A stretch of DNA of 64,000 nucleotides from Jatrophihabitans_A sp035248685 (GTDB taxonomy: Bacteria > Actinomycetota > Actinomycetes > Mycobacteriales > Jatrophihabitantaceae), in the NCBI GenBank assembly GCA_035248685.1, contig DATFHF010000027.1, positions 124,001 to 188,000 of the forward strand, given 5' to 3'. Positions within the stretch are counted from its first letter, which is position 1. Each line of letters begins with the position of its first letter. Positions 51,320 to 60,459 of this stretch are shown in pieces. Position numbers and translations under genes: made by a program. Under the pieces are notes generated by a model. That model was not told the origin of the DNA and did not search any database. It saw nothing but the letters and a program-made list of their open reading frames with translations.

Positions 51320-52645
51320 TCAGCCCCGCCTGGGCTCCCAGCGCCGGCGCAGGTCGGCGAGGTCGACCTCCCGGCGGCGGGACAACCAACCGGCGAACAT
51401 CAGCGTCGCGACCAGGCAGACCAGTCCCCCGCCGAGCATCGCCCAACGCGGCCCGAGCAGCTCCGCGGCCCACCCGACGATCGGCGCGCCGAACGGGGTG
51501 CCGCCCATGAAAGACAGGATGTACAGGCCCATCACCCGGCCACGCATGGTCGGCTCGACACCGAGTTGGACGGTGGCATTGGCCGATTGCGCCAGCGTGA
51601 TCATGCACAGCCCGGCCGGAATCAGCGCGATCGCGGTCAGCGCGAAGCTGGGCATCGAGCCGGCCACGATCTCGGTGACGCTGAACGCCAGCGCGGCGCA
51701 GATCAGGAAGAGCCGGCTGGGTCGGCGACGGCGCAGGGTGGCGGCCAGCGCTCCCGCGGTGGCGCCGACCGCGAGGCTGGTCGACAGCAGCCCGAACGAG
51801 TCCGCGCCGCGGTGAAAGACCTGCTTGGCGATCAGCGCGATCGAGATCTGGTAGTTGAAGCCGAACGTCCCGATGACAAACATAATTGCCATCGGCAACA
51901 CCAGATCCGACCTGCTGCGCACATATCGGATGGCGGCCCGGTACTGGCCGGGCACCCGCTCGACCGGTTTGGCCGGATACAGCTCGGCCGGACGCATCAA
52001 CCACAGGCCGAGCAGCACCGCGATGGTGGATGCCGCATTGCCGAGGAAGGCCCAACCGGTGCCGTAGCTGGAGATGACCACACCGGCGATGGCCGGCCCG
52101 ATGATCCGGGCCAGGTTGAAGGTAGTGGAGTTCAGCGCTACCGCATTGGGCAGATCGGTCGGTCCCACCATCTCGACCACGAACGACTGCCGGATCGGGG
52201 TATCGATGGCCGACACCACGCCGAGCACGGTAGCCAGCGCGAACACATGCCACAGCCGGACCGTGCCGGTGACGTCGAGCAGGCCGAGCGCCAGCGCCGC
52301 CACGCCCATTCCGGCCTGGGTCAGCAACAGCAGCCGGCGTTTGTCACCGCGGTCGGCCAGCGCGCCGCCGTAGAGGGAGAACACCAGGGCCGGAGCAAAC
52401 TGGAGCGCGGTGACGATGCCGAGCACGGTGCCCGAGTTGGTCAGCTGGAGCACCAGCCAGTCCTGGGCCACCCGCTGCGCCCAGGTGCCGGTCAACGAGA
52501 TCAGCTGCCCGGAGAAGTACAACCGGTAGTTGCGAACCTTCAACGATTGCAGCGGATTGCGACGTCTTGACTGGTTGATCCGAGGGACGGATGGGGCTTC
52601 GTCGGTCAGTTCGGCACTGGCGGCGACCGGGCGGGTTGCCGTCAC
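51320..52645 (-). CDS. MFS exporter paired with a MarR regulator
   Basis: GTG 52645 overlaps the upstream marR-type stop by 4 nt, so it is the natural start and gives 441 residues; the longer open frame crosses the regulator gene. About twelve membrane helices are visible, with the MFS motif YGGALADRGDKRRLLLL in loop 2-3 and the N-terminal SLKVRNYRLYFSGQLISLTG typical of the MFS_3/enterobactin-exporter-like group. Drug or metabolite efflux under control of the adjacent MarR protein is likely. Confidence 0.88.
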   Translation of the reverse strand: MTATRPVAASAELTDEAPSVPRINQSRRRNPLQSLKVRNYRLYFSGQLISLTGTWAQRVAQDWLVLQLTNSGTVLGIVTALQFAPALVFSLYGGALADRGDKRRLLLLTQAGMGVAALALGLLDVTGTVRLWHVFALATVLGVVSAIDTPIRQSFVVEMVGPTDLPNAVALNSTTFNLARIIGPAIAGVVISSYGTGWAFLGNAASTIAVLLGLWLMRPAELYPAKPVERVPGQYRAAIRYVRSRSDLVLPMAIMFVIGTFGFNYQISIALIAKQVFHRGADSFGLLSTSLAVGATAGALAATLRRRRPSRLFLICAALAFSVTEIVAGSMPSFALTAIALIPAGLCMITLAQSANATVQLGVEPTMRGRVMGLYILSFMGGTPFGAPIVGWAAELLGPRWAMLGGGLVCLVATLMFAGWLSRRREVDLADLRRRWEPRRG

Positions 52646-53073
52646 TCGGAACCCAGCCTGTCCAACACCGCCACGGCGTCTCGAAGGATCTGCAGCTCTG
52701 CCTCGGAAAAGTCCACCAGCCGGCCGCTCAGCCACTCGTCCCGGGCACGGGTTTCGGCCGCCAGCAGTTCCCGACCGGCGGCGGTGATGGAGATGATCGA
52801 CTGCCGGCGGTCGTCCGGATGCGCGGCCCGCTCGACCCAGCCGGAGCTTTCCAACGCGGCCAGGATCTTGGTCATCGACGGCGGCTGCACCCGTTCGATG
52901 GCGGCCACCTCGCCCGCGCTCAACGGCCCGCGCTTGCACACCGTAGCCAGCGCGGACAGCTGGGACAGGGTGGCCGACGTGTTGACCCGCTGCGACCGGA
53001 TCCGCCGGGCGGCACGCAGCAATGACTGCCGAAGCGCGGACGCTAGTTCGGTGGTCGGGGCCGGAGCAGGCAT
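52642..53073 (-). CDS. MarR-family transcriptional regulator
   Basis: The 143-residue protein has a winged helix-turn-helix core: TLSQLSALATVCKRGPLSAG followed by VAAIERVQPPSMTKILAALE (recognition helix), then WVERAAHPDDRRQSIISITA, which is the MarR wing with its DDRR signature. It acts as a dimer in the cytoplasm. A perfect inverted repeat TTAGCT-T-AGCTAA lies just upstream of the ATG and is a likely autoregulatory operator. It is followed with a 4-nt overlap by the MFS gene it presumably controls. Confidence 0.92.
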   Translation of the reverse strand: MPAPAPTTELASALRQSLLRAARRIRSQRVNTSATLSQLSALATVCKRGPLSAGEVAAIERVQPPSMTKILAALESSGWVERAAHPDDRRQSIISITAAGRELLAAETRARDEWLSGRLVDFSEAELQILRDAVAVLDRLGSE

Positions 53074-53077
53074 ATCA

Positions 53078-53090
53078 TTAGCTTAGCTAA
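53078..53090 (-). promoter_or_regulatory. Likely MarR operator
   Basis: A 13-bp perfect inverted repeat (TTAGCT, one central T, AGCTAA) lies 5 bp upstream of the marR-type start codon. Placement and symmetry fit autorepression of the marR-MFS operon. Confidence 0.6.
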
Positions 53091-53147
53091 CAATCCGGTT
53101 TTTCGCCACCCTGTGAGCGCCGGCAGGCCGTCCTTTGTTCGGCAAAC

Positions 53148-54638
53148 TCAACTGATGCCGAAGAGGCGTTTCAGCGGCTCGATGGCGAAGTAGATCGCGA
53201 AGAACGCCGCCACCGCCCACATCAACGGGTGCACCATGCGCACCCGGCGGACCGCCACCTGCAACACCACATAGCTGATGAAGCCGGCGCCGACCCCGTT
53301 GGTGATGGAGTAGGTGAACGGCATCAGCACGATGGTCAGGAAGGCCGGCACCGCCATCTCCAGCGGACCGAAGTCGATGTTGCGAACCTGCCGCATCATC
53401 AACACGCCGACCACCACCAGCGCCGGCGCCGCCGCTTCGGACGGGACGAATTGTGCCAGTGGCGACAGGAAGATGGTGATCGCGAACAGCACCGCGGTCA
53501 CCACCGAGGCCAGGCCGGTGCGGCCGCCGTCCCCGATGCCGGAGGCCGATTCGACGTAGGTGGTCGCCGACGATGCGCCCGCCGCGCCGCCACCGACCGC
53601 GGCCAGGCCGTCGATCAACAGCACCTGCTGGATGCCCGGCAGTTGACCGTTAGGCGGTAACAAATCCGCCTCCTGCGCCAGACCGATGGTCGTGCCCATC
53701 ACGTCGAAGAAGTCGCTGAGCACCAGCGAGAACACGATGACGATGCCGGACACGATGCCGACCGCCGAGAAGCCGGCCCCGAGAGAGAAGTGCCCGAGCA
53801 GTTTGAAGTCCGGAGCGCCGAAGGATTTGCCTTTGAAAGATGGGACGTTCAGCGCCCACCCTTTCGGATTGACCAGCTTGCCGGTGGCATCGGTCTGCGG
53901 CCCGATGTTGCCGATCGCCTCGATGATCACCGCCAACACGGTGGACACCAGGATGCCGATCAGGATGGCGCCCTTCACCTTGCGGGCCATCAGCACCGCG
54001 ATCAACAGCACGCCGATCACGAACACCAGCGTCGGCCAACCGTCCAGGTGCCCGCTGACGCCGATGTCGACCGGGGTGCCCGCGCCGGGACGGACGAAGC
54101 CGGCGTCCACCAGCCCGATCAGGGCGATGAACAGACCGATGCCGACCGCGATGGCGCTCTTCAGCTGTGCCGGGATCGCGTGGAACACCGCCACCCGGAA
54201 GCCGGTCAGCACCAGGACGGTGATCACCAGGCCTTCCAGCACCACCATGCCCATCGCGGCCGGCCAGGACATCTTGGACGCGACCTGGAACGCCACGAAG
54301 GCGTTGAGGCCCAGCCCGGTGGCCAGCGCGAACGGATAGCGGCCGACGATGCCCATGGCCAGCGTCATGACGCAGGCGACCAGTGCGGTGGCAGCCGCGA
54401 TCGCGGCCAGCGCAGGTGCCTGGCCGCCGCCGAGGAACTTGCCGTTTGCGTCCTTGACCGTGCCGATGATGAGCGGGTTCAGCACGACGATGTAGACCAT
54501 GGTCACGAAGGTGACCAGGCCGGCGCGGGCCTCCTGGGTGACGGTGGATCCGCGCTCGGTGATCATGAAGAAACGGTCGAAGCCGCTCACTTCGGGCTCC
54601 TCAGCGCGATGCTCGGTGCGTTCTGCGTCGATGGCCAT
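53148..54638 (-). CDS. NCS2/AzgA-type purine permease
   Basis: The 496-residue protein has about fourteen hydrophobic segments. It begins with RFFMITERGSTVTQEARAGLVTFVTMVY, close to the start of AzgA-like hypoxanthine/guanine/adenine permeases. ALATGLGLNAFVAFQV is the conserved TM3 half-helix and VESASGIGDGGRTGLASV the TM10 region. These carriers take up purine bases by proton symport. The exact base is not determined. It is probably monocistronic, transcribed away from the DUF2530 gene. Confidence 0.88.
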   Translation of the reverse strand: MAIDAERTEHRAEEPEVSGFDRFFMITERGSTVTQEARAGLVTFVTMVYIVVLNPLIIGTVKDANGKFLGGGQAPALAAIAAATALVACVMTLAMGIVGRYPFALATGLGLNAFVAFQVASKMSWPAAMGMVVLEGLVITVLVLTGFRVAVFHAIPAQLKSAIAVGIGLFIALIGLVDAGFVRPGAGTPVDIGVSGHLDGWPTLVFVIGVLLIAVLMARKVKGAILIGILVSTVLAVIIEAIGNIGPQTDATGKLVNPKGWALNVPSFKGKSFGAPDFKLLGHFSLGAGFSAVGIVSGIVIVFSLVLSDFFDVMGTTIGLAQEADLLPPNGQLPGIQQVLLIDGLAAVGGGAAGASSATTYVESASGIGDGGRTGLASVVTAVLFAITIFLSPLAQFVPSEAAAPALVVVGVLMMRQVRNIDFGPLEMAVPAFLTIVLMPFTYSITNGVGAGFISYVVLQVAVRRVRMVHPLMWAVAAFFAIYFAIEPLKRLFGIS

Positions 54639-54769
54639 GCTGCTCCTTCAGATGGACATATCAGCGAGTGCTCGGACGACGGTCAGCACGATAGGGCGAC
54701 GGTATCGCGTCGGGCCGGCTCAGGTGCGCGATGGCACGCCGACCGTTGGGCGTAGCCTGCCGAACTGTG

Positions 54770-55024
54770 ATGCGGAGTTCAGAGCCGCCCGAGCAGGAGC
54801 CCGACGACATCAACGCACAAATGCTGCGAGTTGACGCGCGGCGGGTGATCCTGGTCGGCCTCGGCCTGTTCCTGATGGCCTTCCTGGTGCTGCTGCCGCT
54901 CTGGAACTGGCTGGGCACGCACGGGCACCGGGTCTGGCTGTGGACCGCGCTAGCCGGCACCGTGCTCGGGTTGCTGGCATTGCCGTTGGTCCGCAAGCAC
55001 ACCGGCGAAGGCCGGCTTGGCTGA
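54770..55024 (+). CDS. DUF2530 membrane protein
   Basis: The 84-residue protein starts at ATG 54770 (GTG 54767 is also possible), with an acidic N-terminus (EPPEQEPDDINAQML), RVDARRVILVGLGLFL, and two membrane helices separated by LWNWLGTHGHRVW. This matches the actinobacterial DUF2530 family of small two-helix proteins with no known function. It overlaps the next gene by 8 bp, so the two are probably co-expressed. Confidence 0.8.
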   Translation: MRSSEPPEQEPDDINAQMLRVDARRVILVGLGLFLMAFLVLLPLWNWLGTHGHRVWLWTALAGTVLGLLALPLVRKHTGEGRLG

Positions 55025-56954
55025 GCCGTCGAGCTGCCGGCTCGGCACCGAACGCTCGGTCGGTGAGCTGCTTCGGGCGTTGGCGGCCGCGCCGGAACTC
55101 GACACCGCGACGCTGGTCTGCCTGGCCGGCCGCTGGCTGGACGGGACCACGCTGATCGGCTGGCAACCGGCTCGGGAGCTGGTCGACGAGCTGCCACCGC
55201 CGGCCGGCGACATCGGCACCGAGGACGTGCGGTTCGGCGGCGGCTGGCTCGGCTGGCTGGACTACACCGGCGGTAGCTGGTTCGGGTACTTCGACACCGT
55301 GCTGTGCGGAGACCGGACCGGCTGGTGGCTGGAGTCCACCAGCGCCGACGCCGGCGCACTCGGCCGGTTGGCGGCACACATCGACGTGTTGCCGGTGCCG
55401 GCTGCCGGCCCGGCCCGGATCGAGCCGGTGGCCGGCACCGATCAGCTGACCCACTTGGCCGCGGTGGAGCAGGCGATTACCGCCATCCGGGCCGGACAGC
55501 TGTACCAGGCCAACATCTGTGCCCGACTGTCCGGACGGCTGCACGGTTGCTCGATCGACCTGTTCGAGGCCGGCCTGACCGAGCTGGCACCGGCTTTCGC
55601 GGCGTTCGTCCGGACCGCGCGCCGCACCGTGGTCAGCATGTCGCCCGAGCTGTTCCTGGATCGGCGCGGCCGGCAGCTGAGCACCGAGCCGATCAAGGGC
55701 ACCCGCCGCCGCACCGTCGCCGGCGAGCAGCTGGACGATCCGGCCGCGGTGGAACTGCTGCACTCGATCAAGGACCGCGCCGAGAACGTGATGATCGTCG
55801 ACCTGATGCGCAACGACCTGGCTCGGGTTTGCCGTCCCGGCAGCGTGCGACCCGAGCAGTTGCTGCGGATTCGGCCGGCACCGGGCGTCTGGCACCTGGT
55901 GTCGAGAGTGGCGGGCGTCCTGCGTCCGGGCGTCGACGAGGCCGAGCTGCTGGCGGCCAGCTTTCCGCCCGGGTCGGTCACCGGGGCACCCAAGCTGCGC
56001 GCCCAGCGGCTCATCGACCAGCTCGAGCAGCGGCCGCGCGGCCTGTTCACCGGAGCGGTCGGCTACCTCGGCACGGTCACCGACCGCAGCGAATTAAGCG
56101 TCGCCATCAGGACATTCGAGATCGCCGGCGATTCGTGGCAGCTCGGCGTGGGTGGTGGGATCACCGCCGACTCGGTGCCGATGCAGGAATGGCAGGAGTG
56201 CCTGGTCAAGGCGGCGCCGCTGCTGGCGATCGGCGGTTGGCGGCTCGACGTGCGTCCGGCCGGTCCGCCCGAGCAGGTCGATCCGACCGCCGGCGTCTTC
56301 GAAACCATGCTCGTGGTGGACGGCCACATCGTCGCGCTGGCCAACCACCTGGCTCGAATCGAAGCCTCCTGCGAGCAGCTCTACGGTCTGCGGCTGCCGG
56401 CCGAGCTGGCCGAGCGGCTCTGCGCCACCACGACCGGTCGGTCAGGACGGCACCGGCTCCGGTTGACGATCTGTCCGGACGGTAATCCCCCGCTGATCGA
56501 ACTCGCGCCGGCCGGCGCGCCGGCCGGGCCGCTGGCCCTGCACGTCCGCGGTTACCGTGGCACCGGCAGCTGGCGACACAAGTGGGCCGACCGGCGCTGG
56601 ACTGCCGGCGCCGAGACCGACACCGAGCTGCCGCTGTTCACCGACGCCGAAGGGGCGGTCGCCGAGACCAGCCGGGGCAACCTGGCGGTGGTCATGCGTC
56701 CCGGCCTGCTTCGTACCCCGGCACTCACCGACGATGTACTACCCGGCATCACCCGGCGGCGGCTGCTCGACGCCGCCCTCGACCACGGCTGGCTGGTCGA
56801 GCTCGATCGGGTCACTGTCGCCGAGTTGCCCGGTGGCCGGCTCACCGTCCAGCTGTCCAGCATCGGTGGCGTCCGTCCGGTCGATCGGTTGGACGGGCGG
56901 CAGCTCCCCCTCGACGCCGGCCTGCTCGCCGAGCTCCGGGGCTGGCTGAGCTGA
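55017..56954 (+). CDS. Aminodeoxychorismate synthase component I fused to aminodeoxychorismate lyase
   Basis: The 645-residue protein joins PabB and PabC, making 4-aminobenzoate for folate synthesis. The synthase half (1-420) has STEPIKGTRRR, IVDLMRNDLARVCRPG and AASFPPGSVTGAPKLRAQR, the chorismate-binding motifs. The lyase half (about 425-645) is fold-type IV PLP, with the Lys in YRGTGSWRHKWADRRW and AETSRGNLAVV. Start is TTG 55017, overlapping the previous stop by 8 bp; no better start is seen downstream. No pabA glutaminase is adjacent. Its last 216 bp are overlapped in antisense by the DUF3027 gene. Confidence 0.9.
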   Translation: MAEPSSCRLGTERSVGELLRALAAAPELDTATLVCLAGRWLDGTTLIGWQPARELVDELPPPAGDIGTEDVRFGGGWLGWLDYTGGSWFGYFDTVLCGDRTGWWLESTSADAGALGRLAAHIDVLPVPAAGPARIEPVAGTDQLTHLAAVEQAITAIRAGQLYQANICARLSGRLHGCSIDLFEAGLTELAPAFAAFVRTARRTVVSMSPELFLDRRGRQLSTEPIKGTRRRTVAGEQLDDPAAVELLHSIKDRAENVMIVDLMRNDLARVCRPGSVRPEQLLRIRPAPGVWHLVSRVAGVLRPGVDEAELLAASFPPGSVTGAPKLRAQRLIDQLEQRPRGLFTGAVGYLGTVTDRSELSVAIRTFEIAGDSWQLGVGGGITADSVPMQEWQECLVKAAPLLAIGGWRLDVRPAGPPEQVDPTAGVFETMLVVDGHIVALANHLARIEASCEQLYGLRLPAELAERLCATTTGRSGRHRLRLTICPDGNPPLIELAPAGAPAGPLALHVRGYRGTGSWRHKWADRRWTAGAETDTELPLFTDAEGAVAETSRGNLAVVMRPGLLRTPALTDDVLPGITRRRLLDAALDHGWLVELDRVTVAELPGGRLTVQLSSIGGVRPVDRLDGRQLPLDAGLLAELRGWLS

Positions 56955-57734
56955 GTCGACCGGTTCGCTGTCGCTGGCCTCGATGTCGAACAGTTCGTCC
57001 TCGTACACCTCGCCGAGCTCGTCCACCGCCGGCTCGGCCACCGTCTCGGAGTGCGCCCCGCAGCCGAACTCGATCGACACCACCCGGCCGTCCGCGGCGG
57101 CGATTTCATTGGCGCAGACGCCGAAACCGGCTCGTAGCGAGCCACCGAGCGGAACCAGGAAACCGCAGGTACCGCACGGGGCCGGGGCGAGCTTGGCCAT
57201 CGGGGCATCCGGGCCGTAGTCACCGGCCTGCCAGCGGTCGGCGGCCTCCAACCGGCCGTAGCGCGACAGCACCCGCACCCGGCCCAGGCCGAATTCGAAG
57301 GCGACCTCCTCGACCTGCGGGTCGTCGCTGGCCAGGTAGCCGGGCACCAGCCGCGGGTCGTCCGGAGCGGTGGGCAGCAAATCGCCAGGGCTCAGGTCGC
57401 CCGGCTGCAACCGCTCGCTCCACGGCACCCACTCCGGTGCCAGCAACGCCGCCTCACCCGGCAGCAGGACGACTTCGGCGACCGTCGGCTCCCGGCCGGG
57501 GGCGCGCACCATGGTCACCGCCCAATACCAGCCGCGGTAGCCCGGCAATGAAGCGGAGAAGGCATGGGTGGCCATCAGCTCACCCTCGCTGCGGACGCTC
57601 AGATGCTCGCCGACATCGGCGCCGGCCATCTCCACCGCCGCCTGTCGAGCCTGCGGAACGGCGGCCGCCAGCACCTCGTCGACAGGTTGGCTGGACGTCG
57701 GTTGCGGGTCGGTGGTCGCGTTCACGCTTGCCAT
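56739..57734 (-). CDS. DUF3027 protein with acidic tail
   Basis: The 331-residue protein has a conserved DUF3027-like core (about 1-230): GEHLSVRSEGELMATHAFSA, PGYRGWYWAVTMVRAPG, LLPGEAALLAPEWVPWSERL and a cysteine pair in PAPCGTCGFLVPLGGS, followed by GFGVCANEIAAADGRVVSIE. A fourth cysteine follows in FGCGAHSE. The four cysteines suggest a zinc site. The acidic tail (231-331) is low complexity and its last 72 codons are antisense to pabC. Function is unknown; the gene is strongly conserved in actinomycetes near mqn genes. Confidence 0.85.
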   Translation of the reverse strand: MASVNATTDPQPTSSQPVDEVLAAAVPQARQAAVEMAGADVGEHLSVRSEGELMATHAFSASLPGYRGWYWAVTMVRAPGREPTVAEVVLLPGEAALLAPEWVPWSERLQPGDLSPGDLLPTAPDDPRLVPGYLASDDPQVEEVAFEFGLGRVRVLSRYGRLEAADRWQAGDYGPDAPMAKLAPAPCGTCGFLVPLGGSLRAGFGVCANEIAAADGRVVSIEFGCGAHSETVAEPAVDELGEVYEDELFDIEASDSEPVDSAQPAPELGEQAGVEGELPPVQPIDRTDATDAGQLDGEPATGQLGDSDPIELDQPAVVEGGVEQPPPGDAG

Positions 57735-57815
57735 TGTCGCACTGAGCCGAAGGCTGGCGATAAATGACAGAGGTCGCGGGTATGCACATGGAGGACAGCC
57801 AGAAGGAGGGGACCG

Positions 57816-58352
57816 ATGCGCTGGTCAGAGTTAGCGGTGTCGCAGCCGGATCTGATCGAGGTCGGACGGCGCAAGCTACTCGATCCCGGGGTCGTGTTGG
57901 TGGCTACGATCCGCCGCGACGGCAGCCCCCGGCTCAGCGCGGTGGAGCCGTTCATCCTGGACGGTGAACTGTGGTTGTCGATGTTGTTCGGTTCGACGAA
58001 GGCTAAGGACCTCATGCGCGATCCACGGGTGCTCGTGCACAGCGTGATCACCACTCGCAGCGGCGGCGGGGGCGAGTTCAAGATGCGGGGGACGGTCCAA
58101 GCGCAGACGGATCCGGACATCCAATACCGGTACTCCGATGCAGTGACCGAGAGCCTTGGATGGCACCCGGTACCCGGGGAGTTCCACCTATTCGCCGTCG
58201 ATATCGACGATGTGACGTACATCAGATACGACGATGCGACCGGCGACCAGTTCGTGAGCCGATGGCCGCACGGAGGCGAGTACGTTCGACGCGGTACATC
58301 GGCTACCTCGTTAGGCCCACCTCAGGCACGACACGAGTTACTACGCAGCTGA
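57816..58352 (+). CDS. Pyridoxamine 5'-phosphate oxidase-like FMN/F420-binding protein
   Basis: The 178-residue protein starts at ATG 57816 after a strong GGAGG site. The split beta-barrel pattern is visible: LDPGVVLVATIRRDGSPRLSA, LDGELWLSMLFGSTKAKDL and RDPRVLVHSVITT. This is typical of flavin-reductase-like or F420-dependent members of the superfamily rather than of PdxH itself. A redox or detoxification role is likely but substrate is unknown. It stands alone between DUF3027 and the MFS gene. Confidence 0.82.
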   Translation: MRWSELAVSQPDLIEVGRRKLLDPGVVLVATIRRDGSPRLSAVEPFILDGELWLSMLFGSTKAKDLMRDPRVLVHSVITTRSGGGGEFKMRGTVQAQTDPDIQYRYSDAVTESLGWHPVPGEFHLFAVDIDDVTYIRYDDATGDQFVSRWPHGGEYVRRGTSATSLGPPQARHELLRS

Positions 58353-58424
58353 CAGCGTGCTGGGCCGCGGTTGGCAAGCGCGGGTTCGACCCGGGATTCG
58401 GCCTGGTGCGGCAGGATGGATGCC

Positions 58425-59963
58425 GTGACGACGGCAGACGGATCCGAATGGCGCGAGGCCGGCGCCGGTTCCGATCCTGCCGTCGACGGGTATTCCAGTC
58501 CGACCTACCATCCGCTGCACCCGGTCGGCGCGGCCGGCAGCGCACCGGCCCAGCCGCCCGCTGCCGGCGCCCGGCCGGCTCGGCAGGCACCGGTCGGGAC
58601 CGGTGACCTCACGGTGACCCGGGCGGTGCTGGCCCGGGGCCGGTACTTCTCCCGGCTGGTCGCGCACAAGGTGATCACCGCCAGTGAGGCCGACGGGGCG
58701 CGGGAGTCCGGCCTGACCGCGATGATCTGGAACCAGGTGATGTCCTACGCCGCCGACGCCATGGTCACCGTGGCGCTGGCCGGTACCGTCTTCTTCTCTG
58801 CCCCGTCGAATGCCCAGCGCGGCAACGTCCTGTTGTACCTACTTATGACCATGGCGCCGTTCGCGGTGGTCGCCCCCGTGATCGGTCCGGCGCTGGACCG
58901 GGTGCGGCATGGCCGGCGGTGGGTGATGGCAGGTACCGCCATCGGACGGGCGGTGCTGGCGGTGGTGATGGCGCTGAACTTCACTGATTTGCTGCTGCTG
59001 TTCCCGGCCGCGCTTGGCTCGCTGGTGCTGTCCAAGGCGTACTCGGTGATCAGATCCACGGCAGCACCCCGGCTGGTGCCGGCGAACCTGACCCTCGTCG
59101 AGGCCAACGCCCGGCTGTCGCTGTTCGGGCTGGCCGCGGCTGTGCTCGGTGGAGCATTCGTCGGCATTGCGATCAAGCTCACCGGCTCCTACCCGTTCGG
59201 GCTGTGGATCACCGCGGCCGCGTTCACGGTGACCGCGTACTACGCGTTCCGGCTGCCGAAGATCGTCGACTCGCTTCAGCCGGCCGGCGACGGGCCGATG
59301 CGCAGATTCCGGCGGCGGACGGCGACCGAACCCGCCCGCACAACGATGCTGGCCCGGCTGATCCGCTGGACCAAGCGCGGCTTCGCGCCGCCGGTCATCG
59401 TCGCGCTTCAGGGCGAGTCCTCGCTGCGCTGGCTGTCGGGATTCCTCACTATGTTCCTGGCCTTCTACATCGAGTCCACCTCGCACGGCCTGCGCGCGGT
59501 GGCGAGCCTCGGCGCGGTCGGCATCGCGACGGCGCTCGGTAACTTCGGCGGCACCGCGGTGGGCACCCGGCTCCGGATGGTTCGTCCCGACCTGATCATC
59601 CTGTTCTGCACCATCGCGGCCGGCCTCGGCTGCGTGGTGGCGGCGGTGCTGTTCAGCCTGCCGGTCGCAATCGGCGCAGTGCTGATCTGCATGCTGTGCA
59701 ACGCGCTGTCCAAGCTCTCGCTGGACGCGATCATCCAACGGGACGTGGCCGAAACGCTGCGCTCGTCGGCGTTCGGCCGGTCCGAGACCTTCCTGCAACT
59801 GGCCTGGGTGCTCGGCGCGACCATCGCGCTGCTGCTGCCATCGGGCAACGGCACCCTCGGCTTCGCGGTCGCCGCGGTGGTGATGGTCGGGGTAGCGCTG
59901 ACCATGCTGTTGCACGAGCGTGCGGTACGGTCCGCCCGGCGATCCCGGCCGGCCCAGGCTTGA
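58425..59963 (+). CDS. MFS-fold membrane protein upstream of DUF2771-mqnB-mqnD
   Basis: The chosen start GTG 58425 has AGGA 8 nt upstream; ATG 58416 is also possible. The product has 512 residues: an N-terminal disordered region (about 60), then a segment VTRAVLARGRYFSRLVAHKV, and about twelve helices with VVAPVIGPALDRVRHGRRW (MFS loop motif). Transport substrate is not known. The gene lies directly before the DUF2771-mqnB-mqnD genes, a conserved actinobacterial neighbourhood. A role in menaquinone metabolism is not established. Confidence 0.8.
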   Translation: MTTADGSEWREAGAGSDPAVDGYSSPTYHPLHPVGAAGSAPAQPPAAGARPARQAPVGTGDLTVTRAVLARGRYFSRLVAHKVITASEADGARESGLTAMIWNQVMSYAADAMVTVALAGTVFFSAPSNAQRGNVLLYLLMTMAPFAVVAPVIGPALDRVRHGRRWVMAGTAIGRAVLAVVMALNFTDLLLLFPAALGSLVLSKAYSVIRSTAAPRLVPANLTLVEANARLSLFGLAAAVLGGAFVGIAIKLTGSYPFGLWITAAAFTVTAYYAFRLPKIVDSLQPAGDGPMRRFRRRTATEPARTTMLARLIRWTKRGFAPPVIVALQGESSLRWLSGFLTMFLAFYIESTSHGLRAVASLGAVGIATALGNFGGTAVGTRLRMVRPDLIILFCTIAAGLGCVVAAVLFSLPVAIGAVLICMLCNALSKLSLDAIIQRDVAETLRSSAFGRSETFLQLAWVLGATIALLLPSGNGTLGFAVAAVVMVGVALTMLLHERAVRSARRSRPAQA

Positions 59964-59967
59964 TCAG

Positions 59968-60459
59968 GTGGCTGTGATCCGCGATGCTCGGTCCGATCGA
60001 TTGCCGAACGCCGTCTTTTGGACCTTGACGCTGCTGGTTTCGCTCGTGCTGGCCGGCTGCGGCAAACCAGGCCCGGCCAGCATCACGGTGCTCAGCAACG
60101 GCCATCGGACCACCGTTCCGGCGCAGCCGGCCTGCACCATGCTCAGCAAGGGCGGCTGCCCGCCACAGGCCGGCGCGCAGCGCACCATCACGGCCGCCGG
60201 CGGATCCCAGATCGAGGTGGACGTCCCGGCGGCGTTGGCCAAGGCCGGCTGGATCGTCACGGCTTATACCACCGACGGCACCACCAATACCCCGCTAGCG
60301 AGCCCGGCCGGTGTCTCGACCGGCACCATTACCGGTCGGCGCACGGCGATGCTGAACGTCCCCAAATCCGATCAGGGCAGCTACTACCTGCGGGTGGTCG
60401 CACTGCGCCCGTCCAGCCGGTTGACCAACTGGCTCTGCCTGGTGGAGTTCGGCTCGTGA
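59968..60459 (+). CDS. DUF2771-family lipoprotein
   Basis: From GTG 59968 the product has 163 residues. LTLLVSLVLAGCGK is a lipoprotein signal with lipobox LAGC, so it is predicted to be lipid-anchored on the outer membrane face. The mature domain is a beta-sandwich, with two cysteines in ACTMLSKGGCPP and one in NWLCLVEFGS. It fits the actinobacterial DUF2771 family, function unknown. It begins 4 bp after the MFS stop and its TGA overlaps the mqnB GTG by 4 nt, so all are one operon. Confidence 0.8.
   Translation: MAVIRDARSDRLPNAVFWTLTLLVSLVLAGCGKPGPASITVLSNGHRTTVPAQPACTMLSKGGCPPQAGAQRTITAAGGSQIEVDVPAALAKAGWIVTAYTTDGTTNTPLASPAGVSTGTITGRRTAMLNVPKSDQGSYYLRVVALRPSSRLTNWLCLVEFGS

Noticed and set aside
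50733..51815. 360-codon plus-strand open frame across TrmH and the MFS gene
   Set aside because: It is Ser/Arg/Thr-rich shadow sequence; the minus strand has intact SPOUT and MFS motifs.
52646..52939. Upstream extension of the MFS exporter at 51320-52645
   Set aside because: It runs through the MarR gene in another frame; GTG 52645 fits the coupled start.
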